From Primula veris (Eukaryota > Streptophyta > Magnoliopsida > Ericales > Primulaceae): a stretch of DNA of 64,000 nucleotides. The notes below the pieces were generated by a model. The model was not told where the DNA came from. It saw only the letters and a program-made list of their open reading frames with translations, and did no database searches. Of the stretch, positions 46,273-57,359 are shown piece by piece (position 1 is the stretch's first letter; the number at the start of each line of letters is the position of its first letter). The stretch lies in assembly GCA_963682055.1 (NCBI GenBank), contig OY821742.1, forward strand, positions 33,823,060 through 33,887,059. The letters run 5' to 3'. The position numbers were made by a program, and so were the translations under genes.

Positions 46273-48165
46273 ATGTATTGTGGGGCAGTTGATTGTCTGG
46301 TTGATAGTGGCACTACACAAGATAAATGGTTTTTTATCAACTTTACACCTAAAGTAACCTCAGTGGCAACAATTTCGGGCCCATCAACCCTTGTTGAAGG
46401 CTTTGGTAAAGCTAAATTCACATTGTCAAATGGTACTCCTGTTGAAGTATCTGAGGCCTTATATTCTCCGAGGTCCAGTCGTACCTTGTTGAGCTTTAAG
46501 AATATCCGAGAAAATAAGTTTCATCTTGAAACTGCTCGTGAAAATGGTATTGAATACCTTCACATTACCTCCACTCAATACGACCAAAAGTGTATTCTGG
46601 AGAAGTTGAGATGTCTTTCAAGTGGTTTGTATGTTACTACAATCCAAAACTTTGAAAGCAATCTAATCATTCGGCAGGCACCGATTGATGAGAGCACTTT
46701 TATGCTATGGCATGACCGAATGGGACACCCGGGTCAAAATACGATGCTTCGAATGATGAACGCATCTCATGGGCATCCTCGTGGAGGAAAGAATTTCGTG
46801 ATTAATCCGAAAAGCCTATGCCAAGCATGCTCGATTGGAAAGACTAATCTCAAACCAATTCATGTGAAACCTACGACATTGGTTTCCCAATTCCTTGAAA
46901 GAATTCAAGGAGATATTTGTGGACCTATCCAACCAACATGCGCACCATTTAAATATTTCATGGTTTTGGTTGATGCATCGACAAGATGGTCACACGTAGC
47001 TTTGTTGTCCACAAAAAACGCATCGTTTCCAAAACTCCTAGCCCAGATCATTAAATTGAGGGCTCATCATCCAGATTATCCAATAAAGTCTATTAGACTT
47101 GATAATGCCGCGGAGTTTACATCAAAAACTTTCGATGACTATTGCATGACTTTGGGAATTAATCTTGAACACCCAGTTGCATATGTTCATACCCAAAATG
47201 GCCTTGCAGAAGCTTTCATTAAGCGATTGCAAATGATTGGTAGAACTTTGGTTATGCGCACCAAACTTCCTATTTCTGCTTGGGGCTATGCCATTTTCCA
47301 TGCTGCTGCGTTGGTCCGTCTGAGGCCCATGGCCACCCAACTACTATCTGCGTACCAGTTGGTAACTAGATATGAGCCCAATGTCTCACATTTACACGTG
47401 TTTGGGTGTTTAGTCAATGTTCCAATTGAGCCGCCTAAGCGTTCCAAATTTGGACCTCAGAAACGACGGGGCATATATGTCGGTTATGAATCCCCGTCCA
47501 TAATACGCTATTTAGAGCCCTTGACAGGCGATCTCTTTACCACTAGACATGCGGATTGTGACTTTGATGAGACACTCTTCCCGTTGTTAGGGGGAGAAAT
47601 GCACGTTAACGTTGATAAGGAATGACGTGAATTAACGTGGCATGTACCCACTATGTCTCATCTAGATCCCCCAACTGCACATACTGATAAGGAAGTGCAG
47701 AGAATCCTAGGTCTACATAATGTTGCAAATCAAATGCCATATGCATTTAATGACCTGGCAAATGTCACGAGATCACATATGCCTGCTGCAAATGTGCCTG
47801 CAAGGATAGACGTTCCTGTGAGATGCCATGTTCTTGTTGAACATGTTGCTCCGGTTGTACCCACCGAGCAAAGGACGCTGCCATCGGCCGTCCAGTCCGC
47901 CGCTCTTCCCAAGAAAAGAGGAAGACCAGTTGGTTCCAAGGATGTTCTGCCTCGGAGGAGGAGAAATCATGTTGCATCCATTTTGCCACACGAGATCATT
48001 AAGGATCACGGTGATGTATTAGAGGAGTGTGTTCCAGATGAAACACCAGTTTCTAATCATCCCGATAACCTCGAAATATCTATCGATTATACTAGTTTAG
48101 ATGATATTTTGAAGCGAAACAAAACTGTCATCGATGATTGTCAGCGAACCATGTACCGTTGCTGA
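46273..48165 (+). pseudogene. pol: Copia pol: protease and integrase
   Basis: The protease active site is CLVDSGTT (near 46296). The GAG-pre-integrase zinc region has HDRMGHPG and CQACSIGK (46711-46845). The integrase core shows D in GDICGPI, D in RLDNAAEF (about 47098) and E in QNGLAEAF (about 47209), then HVFGCLVNVPIEPPKRSKFG and YVGYESPSI. TGA at 47623-47625 interrupts the frame, after which the linker continues (MSHLDPPTAHTDKEVQRIL, KKRGRPVGSKD). Near 48150 a frameshift moves coding into frame 2. Confidence 0.85.
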
Positions 48166-49327
48166 TTGTCAGCGAAGAACAGACTGGCCTCAATGGAAAC
48201 AAGCAATCCAGGCTGAATTGGATTCCTTCATGAAACGAAGGGTGTTTGGACCTGTCATTCCAACACCATCCAATGTTAAACCAGTTGGTTATAAATGGGT
48301 TTTCATAAGGAAGCGTAATGAGAATAATGAGATTGTTAGATACAAAGCTCGCCTAGTGGCGCAAGGCTTCTCTCAACGCCCTAGAATTGATTACTAGGAG
48401 ACGTATTCTCCCGTAATGGACGTTATAACGTTCCGCTACTTAATCAGTTTAGTAGTTTCTGAAAAACTGAATATGCAGCTCATAGATGTGGTCACAACTT
48501 ATCTCTACGGGGATCTGGACACAGAGATATACATGAAAGTCCCTGATGGACTTAAGTTGCCTGAATCAAGTAGTTCCCGGCCACGGAACACATTCTCGAT
48601 TAGACTGAGACCATCGCTATATGGATTGAAACAATCCGGACGGATGTGGTATAACCGTCTAAGTGAATACTTGATCGGCTTGGGATATGTTAATAATGAA
48701 CTATGCCCATGCGTGTTCATAAAGAAATCCACTTCAGGATATGCGATTATCGCAGTCTATGTAGATGATATGAATCTCATAGGAACCTCGAAAAAGGTGT
48801 TTGAAACTGATGAAATCTTGAAGAATGAATTCAAGATGAAAGATCTCGGGAAGACACGGTATTTCCTCGGCCTACAGATCGAGCACCGTAAAGATGGAAT
48901 TTTAGTCCATCAAGAAAGCTACACCCAAAAGGTGTTGAGGCGCTTTAGTCATAGTGACGCTAAGCCGTCCTCTACTCCCATGGTCGTCCGCTCTCTAGAC
49001 ATTAATAAGGACCCCTTCCGTCCAAAGGAGGACGATGAAGAGATATTAAGCCCTAAGTGTTCATATCTGGGTGCAATAGGCGCACTATTGTACTTGGCCC
49101 AATGTACTAGACTGGACATCTCGTTTGCTGTGAATTGTCTAGCTCGACACAGCACCGCACCAACACGCCGCCACTGGACTGGCATAAAAACATTTTCCGT
49201 TACCTTAGAGGTACTACGGACATGGGCTTATTCTATCCCTTTGCGCCGAGTGGATCTAGCTCCATTGATCCTTGAAATAACGCAACCCTTGTCGGTTACG
49301 CCGATGCGGGTTACTTATCAGACCCTC
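48134..49327 (+). pseudogene. pol: Copia pol: reverse transcriptase and start of RNase H
   Basis: The RT opens with DWPQWKQAIQAELDSF and VGYKWVFIRKRNENNEIVRY. TAG at 48395 stands where Glu is expected (DY-ETYSPVMD). It continues with LYGLKQSGRMWYNRL, the catalytic YVDDMNLIG (about 48759-48785) and DLGKTRYFLGLQIEH. Near 49190 a frameshift occurs, after which RNase H begins (GLFYPFAPSGSSSID, VGYADAGYLSDP). Copia sequence stops abruptly after SDP at about 49327. Confidence 0.85.
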
Positions 49328-50204
49328 TATTACATGCGTGTCCTTTTGTACTATCTTGATAAAATGTAAATTGGTGAATTTACTTTAATTTTATTTATCG
49401 TATTGGAATCTATTTATACTAATTAATTTCTTATAAAATTAGTTCCGGCTGAAAAAGAAAATTGACACTTATACATACTCGTCATCCATATTTATAAACA
49501 GAAAGTTCATATATCTTTCTTTGTGATTAAATCTTGTGTGTCAACTACATTATGCATTTTATTAATTTAAATCGTTTATCATTTAGGCATGTAATGTAGC
49601 GAGGCCATGTTTTGTTAATGCAATTTAATAGTGAGACTTGTTTGGAAAGTGTCTGTTTTATATTGATGTTGAGCTAGCAACATGTGAATATAAGTTTTAA
49701 TTATTTGTCTGGGTGAACCATTCGTGTGACATATTTAGAACTACCGTTTGATATATTATTTGGTTTTACTACTAGGATTCGTAGACACTAATAGTCTTTT
49801 CTCTTTTGAATAGAGTTGTTTGGTGAGTAAATATTTCTGGGATGATATAGTAGGACTTCTAGTACATGGTCTAATTATCTTGTTTTCATCAGTCGGTAGT
49901 CGGTGAATATATGTTTATGTGGTTTTATGGATTTAAATGTAATTTGTCTGGTCAGTAGCATGAATTATGTGATCTTTATTTTGAGAGTGGTAAAGTAATG
50001 TGCGGTGGGTGATCGTTCTTTGGTGGAAATTGTTAACAAACTTTCTTTAAATTTAAAGTCTGATTCACCATTCGTTTTCCTTTTCTATCACATTTGTATT
50101 GGGCTTTTCATGTGAAAATTTTGGGGCAAGATATTAAGTAAGTTGTTTGGGAATTGCTTTTGACAGTCGTAGTGTGAAATAAATTTCAGGACGAAATTTT
50201 TTTT
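49327..50204 (+). mobile_element. 3' internal tail of a Ty3/gypsy (Tekay-like) element, non-coding
   Basis: Precedes a polypurine tract and LTR start, and ends with TTTCAGGACGAAATTTTTTT, wording seen at the 3' end of Tekay/Del-type pol. No coding ORF remains upstream, so the element is decayed or non-autonomous. Confidence 0.5.
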
Positions 50205-50217
50205 AAGTTGGGGAGAA
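50205..50217 (+). promoter_or_regulatory. Polypurine tract of the Tekay-like element
   Basis: AAGTTGGGGAGAA immediately before TGTAACATCTC, the usual junction in this lineage. Confidence 0.7.
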
Positions 50218-50458
50218 TGTAACATCTCAAAAATTTGTGTGTTTACTATTGACGTTTATTATTTTTATAGTGATAATAATGTGTTGTTTATACGTGAAAA
50301 TATATTATATAGTAATGAAATAGACGTGTAATAGTTTTTGGGGATGCTTATAATTTAGAATAACTTATGGGCTAGGTTAGTAATTTGATTAATCCTAAAA
50401 TCTAAAATCTAATTATATACATATACTTGATTGAAACATAGATATATACGCTAACTGT

Positions 50459-50499
<41 letters not shown>

Positions 50500-52158
50500 G
50501 CTGATAGAGAGAGAGTGAGGAGCGATGGAGAAAGAGAGTGTCGCTGGATAGAGAAACCAGACCGGCGATGACCAGGCCGTCGACAGTCCGGAGGGTCGGC
50601 GGTGATGGGTAGCGGAGGTGGGGCCTTTCCGGAAGCCGCTTCAGAGGCTGATATCGGGGTGTCCGTTTTTCGTAATTAAATAGATTATTTTGATATACTC
50701 TTTGAGTCCTATCTATCCGTGTAAGTCGTTTCATCTGATTTTAACTTTTATAAAAACCCATTTTTGGGAATATTTACTCTAATCCGAATTAGGGACATTT
50801 ATATTAATCCGTAGCTCGTTTTAATTATATTTTAGGGCTGTTAAATGACTGTTTTGGGCTGTCCAGATCTGGTTCTAACTGTTAGGTGGGTTTCGGCTTG
50901 AGTTTGGGAGTATTTGACAAACGAGCTCTCGTTTGTGTAGGTAAATGGGAAGAAATCGATCCTACTTTAATAGGTTTTATTTGTGTGGCTGTTTGTTTGT
51001 CTGTTTGTGTGTTTGCGTACTTGTGCAGAATATAACATGGGCCTGCTTGTATTTTGTGATATTAGATTCTATGTGAATTAACGTTAAGTGTGAATTGTGA
51101 TTATTAATTCTTATAAAAATTGAAGATTGATCTATAACATTTTAAGTGCTCAGTTGGGAAATTCATATTACCGTGAACAATGTATGTGGTGATCTTGTGT
51201 AACTAAAGAGGTGAAACTGTGAACTGCTATATATATATGTGGTTAAAAGTTTATACTATGTTTTATTTATTTAATTATGGTGATTGAGGGATAATGGTTT
51301 TCGTGGTTTCATATATATATATATATATATATATATGTATTTATATATTGATTTTGGGATTGTAGTACCAGTGGAGGTGTGGGGTACCATTGCACTTTGG
51401 GTCCCTGAGCAGTGGCTCTAAAGGTGGGTACATTCGTACCAGTGTAGGGTACCATTGAACTTTGGGTCCCTGAGCAGTGGCTCTAAAGGTGGGTACATTT
51501 GTACCATTGTGTGTAGGGTACCATTGCATTATGGGTCCTTGAGCAGTGACTCTAAAGGTGGGTACTTTAGTACCAGCGTGCGTGTGTGGGGTACCAGTGC
51601 ACTGGGTCCCTGAGCAATAGTGGCTCTAAAGGTAGGTACGTGTGATGTAATCCCGAATGTATTTTACTATTGTATTTTATTTTAAAATAATTATTATTTG
51701 GTTCTTTGGATTATATGTTGCTTTGTTTAACATTGTGTTTGGTATAGTATTTTGGATATCATGTGTCATATGAATAATGGGTTGATAATAGTGATGTCGT
51801 GATAGAATTGCATGTTTAGGATTGTGTGTGCGTGCCAGTGCTATTAAAATAAGATTGTTTTCTTACCTCCTTTCTTTGTTTCCTGTACGTTTTGTTTTCT
51901 ATCGACGTACAGGTACCGACTTAAACGTGACGAAGTTTAGAGTGATTGCTAGTGGCTCAGTTATCGGATTACGCTTGATCGCACGCACGTTAGACTTTTT
52001 ATTCATGTTGGGATTATTTACTTAGTTGAGCCATGTTGGTCTAATAAGTGTTTATTGCGAGTTTGTTCGTTATTTGCATACAAATACTTTATTCGCACCT
52101 TATTTATTTTGACCATATGTTTTGGATTCTTGATGATTAAGTTGGGTTGAATGTGACA
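50218..52158 (+). repeat. Tekay-like 3' LTR (right end inferred)
   Basis: Starts TGTAACATCTCAAAA after the polypurine tract. A likely end is ...GAATGTGACA at 52158, giving about 1.9 kb; without a partner LTR this end is inferred. It contains (TA)n(CA)n at 50459-50500, a GC-richer segment at 50510-50660 (a likely transcribed leader) and a minisatellite at 51366-51641. Confidence 0.55.
51366..51641 (+). repeat. Minisatellite, 65-72-bp unit, 4 copies
   Basis: Each unit runs GTACCA...GGGTACCA...GGGTCC(C/T)TGAGCA...TGGCTCTAAAGG(T)GGGTAC. Unit lengths vary by small indels in the GTGTG part. It is embedded in the Tekay-like LTR. Confidence 0.9.
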
Positions 52159-52369
52159 TTTTATTGTTGGATTGGTTTTAAAAATATTGCGTTGACGAGT
52201 TTTAATTATCTATATCATGTTGTTTGAACAGGTTGGTTTTTTGTGGAAACAAATAGATACGCAAAGGTCATGTCGAAATTTCTATAAATCATTTTATTAA
52301 AAATAACAAGAATATATAATGATTAATTCATTTAATAACAAGAATAAACACATAATCTTGACCATTAAA

Positions 52370-52545
52370 AATAAGTAAATGGAGGGTTGTGATTGATGTG
52401 TAAAGATAATGTGTTTTTTTATGTGTGTATGGATCCTTCCCCTATATATAATTATATATATACATGCTTTTTTATATATATAATGATTGATGTGTAAACA
52501 TAATGTATTTTTTTTATTTGTGTATGAATCCTCCCCCATACACAC
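52370..52545. repeat. Partial copies of the TIR-MITE end
   Basis: Two end fragments (52375-52441 and 52487-52536), each reading TGATTGATGTGTAAA...GTGTGTAT(G)GATCC-like, precede the full copy. They are stacked at (TA)n tracts, suggesting repeated insertion or ectopic recombination at the same sequence. Confidence 0.65.
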
Positions 52546-52558
52546 ACACATATATATA

Positions 52559-53212
52559 GGGGGATAGATACACACTCAAAAAAACACAATATGTTTACAC
52601 ATCAATCACAATCTTCCATCTATTTTGTTTTTAATGGTTGTGATCAATTTAATTATTACAAAAAATAATTACTATCTCTCCTTTTTTTTCTTTGTCTAAC
52701 TCAGAACTCGTTTTATATCTCAAACGTCTATATTTCTATTGCAAGGACTCCATCCACGGACTATTAAGTTTGTAGTCTACTCAATTTTATTAGGTTTTTC
52801 TTTTTTACTTTTGTGCACATAGCTCTTTCTCTCCTACCCACATGATCATCTCATGTTATTGGCGACTTAGTTTGTGAAAAAATTAAAATAAAAGGTTTTA
52901 CCTACAAAGAATTGACATATGTTGTTCTTATAATGAATGAACAATTAACTTTTATACTGAAATAAGTAATTTAGCCGACCATTACTAATAGTATGTATTG
53001 TTCATATCACCGGATTAACAAGAAGATTTTGTCCCTTTAATCGAATTAGGATAAAATAATTTGGAGATGACAGACGAAAAAAAGGGAAGAGGGAATACTT
53101 AATTTGTTTTAATTAATTGAATTAATCGCAACTATTGAAAACAAAGTAGATGAAGGGTTGTGATTGATGTGTAAACATGATGTGTTTTTTTATGTGTGTA
53201 TGGATCCTCACC
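52559..53212. mobile_element. MITE with long terminal inverted repeats (copy 2)
   Basis: Collinear with 21805-22441. Its ends GGGGGGATAGATACACAC and GTGTGTATGGATCCTCACC are inverted repeats. The interior has no ORF. This copy carries a short extra segment (TTCTTTGTCTAACTCAGAACTC) missing from copy 1. Confidence 0.75.
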
Positions 53213-53530
53213 TATATGTATATATATAAGTGGGTAATTCTTTTCATTTTCTTCAACGGAGAGCAAAAGCAAAACTTGTAGTCTTATTAAGCTTGGATTT
53301 TTTTTTATAAGCTCTGTTGCCTTTCTCTGTTCAGGCTAAAAGCTAAGGTTTACATTTCTAAGAAATAAGAAATTTTCATCTAAACTATCCCTCTTTTGCT
53401 TAACCAAAAGTAAGCCAGTTTTTAGACTAGTTGCAGCGAAACACACCTTTAGTTATATAAAATATATGATTACATGCAGAAAAGCAGAATGGGAGAGATA
53501 GACTGCTAAGCAGATAATTGTTGGGGTATG
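53213..53530 (+). repeat. Duplicated flank (partner 22442-22726)
   Basis: Same sequence as 22442-22726, including a 47-bp piece (GCAGCGAAACACACC onward) lost from the other copy. It joins an Athila LTR at the same nucleotide (GGGGTATG|TGA). Confidence 0.85.
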
Positions 53531-54450
53531 TGACTTCCCCTCGAGGGTGTAATCTTTACACACAAGGAGATCTCGCAAGATTACGAGTGCAATTGCAATA
53601 TAGATCCCGGTAGTACGGGTTCATTCCACACAAAATTACCTAAATTGATTTCGGTAAAGAACAATTATGGAAAAGTATGTTTAAAGGGTACTAATACGTT
53701 TAATTCCAATTATTATCACGTATACGCTTTACTAGCTTAACAATTATACCAAAAATAGCCAAACAAGGGTTGTCAATCCTTTTTACTATAAGATCCAGAA
53801 TATATATTAAGCCATCACAAGTACTTTTGACACTACTTAACATGCAAATAAAGAGTTGCCAATTCTTATCCTTGCAATCAAAAGCAATAATCAAATGATA
53901 ACAATTGCAAAACAACAAACACATACCAAAATAAGCAAACTAATGATAATAAGATCACAAGAAAACTTAGCTTACGCAAGACGAATTGGTGTTAAACAAT
54001 GTTGTTGATTGAAACTTGATGAAATTGTATATAAAAAGTGAGGAAAATAGAATTAAATGGAGTTTTTAGAGAGATGGCCTCTCTAGGCTTTTGCCTCCTC
54101 TAAAAGCTGCTGAAAAGTGATAAAAAAAATATAGGTTTACACTCAGGGAAAGAATATATATATATATATATATATATATAGGGGAAGGATCCATATACAC
54201 ATAAAAAAACACATTATGTTTACACATCAATCACAACCCTCTATTTACTAACTTTTAATTATCAAGATTATGTGTTTATTTTTGTTATTAGATGAACTAA
54301 TCTTGACCATTAAAAGTTAATAAATGGAGGGTTGTGATTGATATGTAAACATAATGTGTTTTTTTATGTGTGTATAGATCCTCCTCTATATATATATATA
54401 TATATATATATATCCAAGACCTAACAAACTTTATCTTTTTCAAAATTTAA
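53531..54450 (-). mobile_element. Athila-type LTR fragment with a MITE inside
   Basis: Follows the Athila LTR from TGACTTCCCCTCGAG to CTTTTTCAAAATTTAA, interrupted by a MITE at 54181-54386. It shows the uninterrupted sequence into which the Tat element went in the other copy (about 53850-54020). It ends at AATTTAACA, the junction with the AB repeat. Confidence 0.85.
54181..54386. mobile_element. Fold-back MITE (~206 bp)
   Basis: GGGGAAGGATCCATATACAC at the left end and GTGTGTATAGATCCTCCTC at the right are inverted repeats that continue for about 75 bp (AACACATTATGTTTACA, ATCAATCACAACCCTC). It sits in a (TA)n tract of the Athila LTR. It is a short relative of the 640-bp MITEs at 21.8 and 52.6 kb. 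Confidence 0.85.
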
Positions 54451-54662
54451 CACCAATATTGTCCGCTTTTTCTCAATTTCGTCATTATTTTTTGGGTCGC
54501 ACGATTTTAAAACGACTTTGTGGTAAGAAGGATATAATCCTACCTTATATACCAAATAAGTACTAACATATCTAGCTTATGTAGTCCTAGCTTATCTACA
54601 TAGATGTGGGATGGTTATCTCTCTTTACCACAGTATTTCACTATGGAAATTCGGGTTTTACA
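54451..54662 (-). mobile_element. TRIM-family LTR (in AB repeat copy 2)
   Basis: Reverse complement starts TGTAAAACCCGAATTTCC; it matches 42943-43145 and, more distantly, the TRIM at 13128. This copy keeps a segment (CGTGCGACCC-like, near 54500) absent from the 43-kb copy. Confidence 0.7.
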
Positions 54663-55217
54663 AACTAAATCTCCCTAGATTCTACGATTTCTCTACCCTT
54701 GCGCCCTCATTACCTTTCCACAACTTTAAGTCCTCTTTGTGTATATATTAGTTGCTAGAATATCAATTCTGTCAGAATAATATGTAGGCTTCATTTCAGG
54801 CTAAAAACATCACACCCTATGGAAATAAATAAAAACACCTATAATGGATTATTTGGTATCCAATTATAGTTCAGATCTAAAGACGTGTTTGTACCTTAAC
54901 AAATTTATGTATGCTACTAATTGCATGTCGTAAAGTGAAATGGCGATGTAAAATATTTTCTTTTATTTTAATTTGTGTCTGTTCTTTTACGGCACGTTTC
55001 TGCATTTCAAACTGCCATATGAAAGTTCTAAAATTACTTTGTGAAAGAGGTAAATCGCCTAGATTCTCCGATTTATTCACCATGCGCCGTCACTACACTT
55101 CGTCACTACACTATCTTATCCGTCTGGATAATACGTAGGCTTTGATAAGATGACCTCATTATTCTTTTTGAGCTAACAACATCACATCCCTATAAAAAAA
55201 ACAATAACAACTCATAT
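54451..55217. repeat. AB repeat, copy 2, uninterrupted (copia-free site)
   Basis: Collinear with 42943-43366 joined to 56163-56528. At about 54846-54870 it reads GGATTATTTGGTATCCAATT, the empty version of the copia target. Internally it contains two diverged direct repeats (54663-54840 and 55045-55200) sharing CCTAGATTCT and ATANGTAGGCTT. It ends ATAACAACTCATAT, where copia sequence resumes. Confidence 0.9.
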
Positions 55218-55305
55218 GCAGACTTGTTCACCAAGTCACTGCCAAAATATTCATTCCAAAAACATGTTAGAGCGATCGGACTTAGGAAGCTCTCCGAGCT
55301 TTCCT
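55218..55305 (+). pseudogene. pol: Copia pol C-terminus (end of RNase H)
   Basis: Encodes ADLFTKSLPKYSFQKHVRAI then GLRKLSEL, the conserved end of copia pol. It proves that the sequence on the right of the insert belongs to the same kind of element as the RT on the left. Confidence 0.85.
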
Positions 55306-55982
55306 AAACGACATGTTTCCATTCACCCTGTTGTGTGCAAGTGAGGGGGAGCATCCTGACGTATCCTCACATATGCTTAGCACCCTGTTGCGTGCAAGTT
55401 CTCACTAGTTATTATTCCCGCACCCAGTAGTGTGCATGAGAGGTGGAGCATCCTGATGAATGTTTGTGTACGCTTTTTGTCCTTAGTTCAAGGGTTTGTC
55501 CCACTGGGTTTACCTTCACAATGTTTTTTAGCGAGAAACATTTCTAAATCCCGTTCTCACTTATGATTGCTGAAATCAGGGGGAGTATCCAGTTGTATAC
55601 TTCTAACCATCGTGCACTCTTTTGTCCTTCGATTAGAGTTTTGTCCCATATGGTTTTCTCTAACAAGGTTTTAATGAGACACCGTGTATGGTTATTTCCC
55701 CCGCTACTACTGATAGTTATGTACTCTTTTGTCCTTCGACCAAGTTTTTCCCACTGGGTTTTCTTGGTAAGGTTTTGATGAGGCACATATTTTCTAGTCA
55801 ATTCATTAACGCACTTGTATAGCGTTTCGGCCACTCCATTCGGCAACACCATTTTATCCTATGATCCGGTTTTTATGGGTTTTCCGGGCTTGAGATTTTA
55901 TGTGTTGACAATTGCGAATGCGACTCAACAAAGTTTATGAAGACGAGGAAGCTTGCAGAATGTTTGGACACCCAAGGGGGAG
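55306..55982 (+). repeat. Copia 3' non-coding region with internal repeats and polypurine tract
   Basis: CACCCTGTTGTGTGCAAGT-type units recur near 55327, 55381 and 55422. TTTTTGTCCTT...CCCACTGGGTTT...AAGGTTTT-type units recur near 55475, 55618 and 55729. It ends with the polypurine tract CCCAAGGGGGAG (55971-55982) before the 3' LTR. Confidence 0.85.
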
Positions 55983-56162
55983 TGTTGTGATACATTGTGT
56001 GGTTGTCCATATTCATGTATGGGTTACATACATTATGTATAACCTTTTAGTTTATGACTTCATAGTTGGGACACATATATTCATACTTGACTAAGACGAC
56101 TTTACTCTCTCTCCATACATATCTTCCTATATCGATACTTTGCTAATAGTTGCCACACAACA
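55983..56162 (+). repeat. Copia 3' LTR with 72-bp internal deletion
   Basis: Matches the 5' LTR except for loss of about 72 bp between GTTTATGACTT and CATAGTTGGG, which removes the TATA box. A short CTT match at the breakpoints suggests microhomology. Confidence 0.85.
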
Positions 56163-56528
56163 GTATCCAATTATAGTTCAAATCTAAAGACGTGTTTGCA
56201 CCTCAACAATTTTATGTATGCTACTAATTGCATGTTGTAAAGTGAAATGGCGATGTAAAATATTTCCTTTTATTTTAATTTGTGTTTCTTTTCTTTTACG
56301 GCACGTTTCTGCATTTCAAACTGACATATGAAAGTTCTAAAATTACTTTGTGAAAGAGGTAAACCCCCTAGATTCTCCAATTTATTCACCATGCACCGTC
56401 ACTACACTTCGTCACTACACTATCTTATCCGTCCGGATAATACGTAGGCTTTGATAAGATGACCTCATTATTCTTTTTGAGCTAACAACATCACATCCCT
56501 ATAAAAAAAAAAGAATAACAACTCATAT
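56163..56528. repeat. AB repeat, copy 1, right half
   Basis: Starts with the right copy of the GTATC target duplication and matches 54857-55217 up to AACTCATAT. Confidence 0.9.
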
Positions 56529-57359
56529 CAGATCATTTGGTTTCCTGTTAATCTACATTACTCAACCAAATACACGATTTTACTTGCACTTCACTGTGTA
56601 AGTGAAGTGCAAAAAGTTAAGGATAAGTTGTACAGGTCATCCTTGTCAGCCCTAGATTTTCTGTCTCTCTAATCATATGCCGCCTCTCTCTCTCTCTCTC
56701 TCTGTTTTAGATTGGGCTTTTTAGGTTACAGCTTTAAAGGATCTATCTGATTTATTATTTGCTTATATATTCAAATGTATTTGTTTGTTCATTTAAAGTT
56801 TTTTTGGTTTTCTGACTTGCAAAAAAAATAAAGTTTTTTTTACTTGTACTAGCTTTCTTTGATAACCAAACTTATTTACTTCGAATCTGTAATTGTTTAT
56901 ATCTCTGATAGGGCTGCTGCCTCATGTGTTAAAAAAATACAGATGCCTCACAATTCTGATGGGATAGTAATAGTAGAATGTCAAATAAAGAAACATTAAT
57001 AAAAGAACAACTTTGATTGATTTCCATTTCTTACTTCTACCAGTGGCAGTCCTAGATACTCAACATTAGTAAAAGACCAACTTCTAACTACTTAAGTACC
57101 GGAGGTTCTCAATTAAGTAATGTTCCATAAATAGTATTCAAGTTCAATGGGAAATGAAATATATGTCAAAAACTTTTTGAACCTTTGTTTTGGCAGATTC
57201 TTTTCCTGGATCCAAGCTTTCCTTCAATAGGAACAGAAACAACTTTTGCAATATGTGGAACATTCTATATTACGGATATGTGCAAATGTGTGTTTAATCT
57301 ATTATTTTGTATGCTTATTCTATCTAGTGTTCTTTTTCCTGTGTAGATTTCAATTTCAG
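56529..57359. other. Spacer/possible intron upstream of the PAF1-like fragment
   Basis: Holds a (CT)n run at 56686-56703 and a small palindrome CACTTCACTGTGTAAGTGAAGTG at about 56588-56611. No upstream PAF1 exon was found. Confidence 0.5.
56765..56912 (+). repeat. Direct repeat flanking the PAF1-like fragment, copy 1
   Basis: ATTCAAATGTATTTG, GGTTTTCTGACTTG and AACCAAACTTATTT occur here and at 60262-60412 in the same order and orientation. Confidence 0.75.

Larger units (their letters stand above)
49327..55217. mobile_element. Composite insert within copia RNase H
   Basis: About 5.9 kb of non-copia DNA lies between the two parts of RNase H: a Tekay-like LTR segment (49327-52158), MITEs (52370-53212), a duplicated flank (53213-53530), an Athila LTR piece (53531-54450) and a full AB repeat (54451-55217). 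About 100 codons of copia RNase H that should lie between SDP and ADLFTKSLP are absent, so the event replaced copia DNA. Confidence 0.8.
43367..56162 (+). mobile_element. Ty1/copia retrotransposon, interrupted by a ~5.9-kb insert
   Basis: LTRs lie at 43367-43618 and 55983-56162. Both start TGTTGTGATACATTG and end CACACAACA, and the element is flanked by the 5-bp duplication GTATC (43362-43366 and 56163-56167). Gag, protease, integrase and RT lie in copia order on the plus strand. The RNase H region is broken at about 49327 and resumes at about 55218. Subtracting the insert gives roughly 6.9 kb of element. At least five stops and two frameshifts make it inactive. The lineage is probably Ale/Retrofit-like, but I am unsure. 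Confidence 0.9.

Noticed and set aside
47730..48009. Three overlapping minus-strand ORFs opposite copia pol
   Set aside because: Shadows of the well-supported copia linker region on the plus strand.
50402..50734. 110-codon minus-strand ORF in the Tekay-like LTR
   Set aside because: Runs through a (TA)n(CA)n tract (YIYIYIYI-type translation) in LTR sequence; not coding.
55306..55792. Regularly recurring units considered as a CRISPR-like or regulatory array
   Set aside because: Units are diverged, unevenly spaced and lie in the copia 3' non-coding region where such repeats are ordinary; CRISPR is not expected in a plant nuclear genome.
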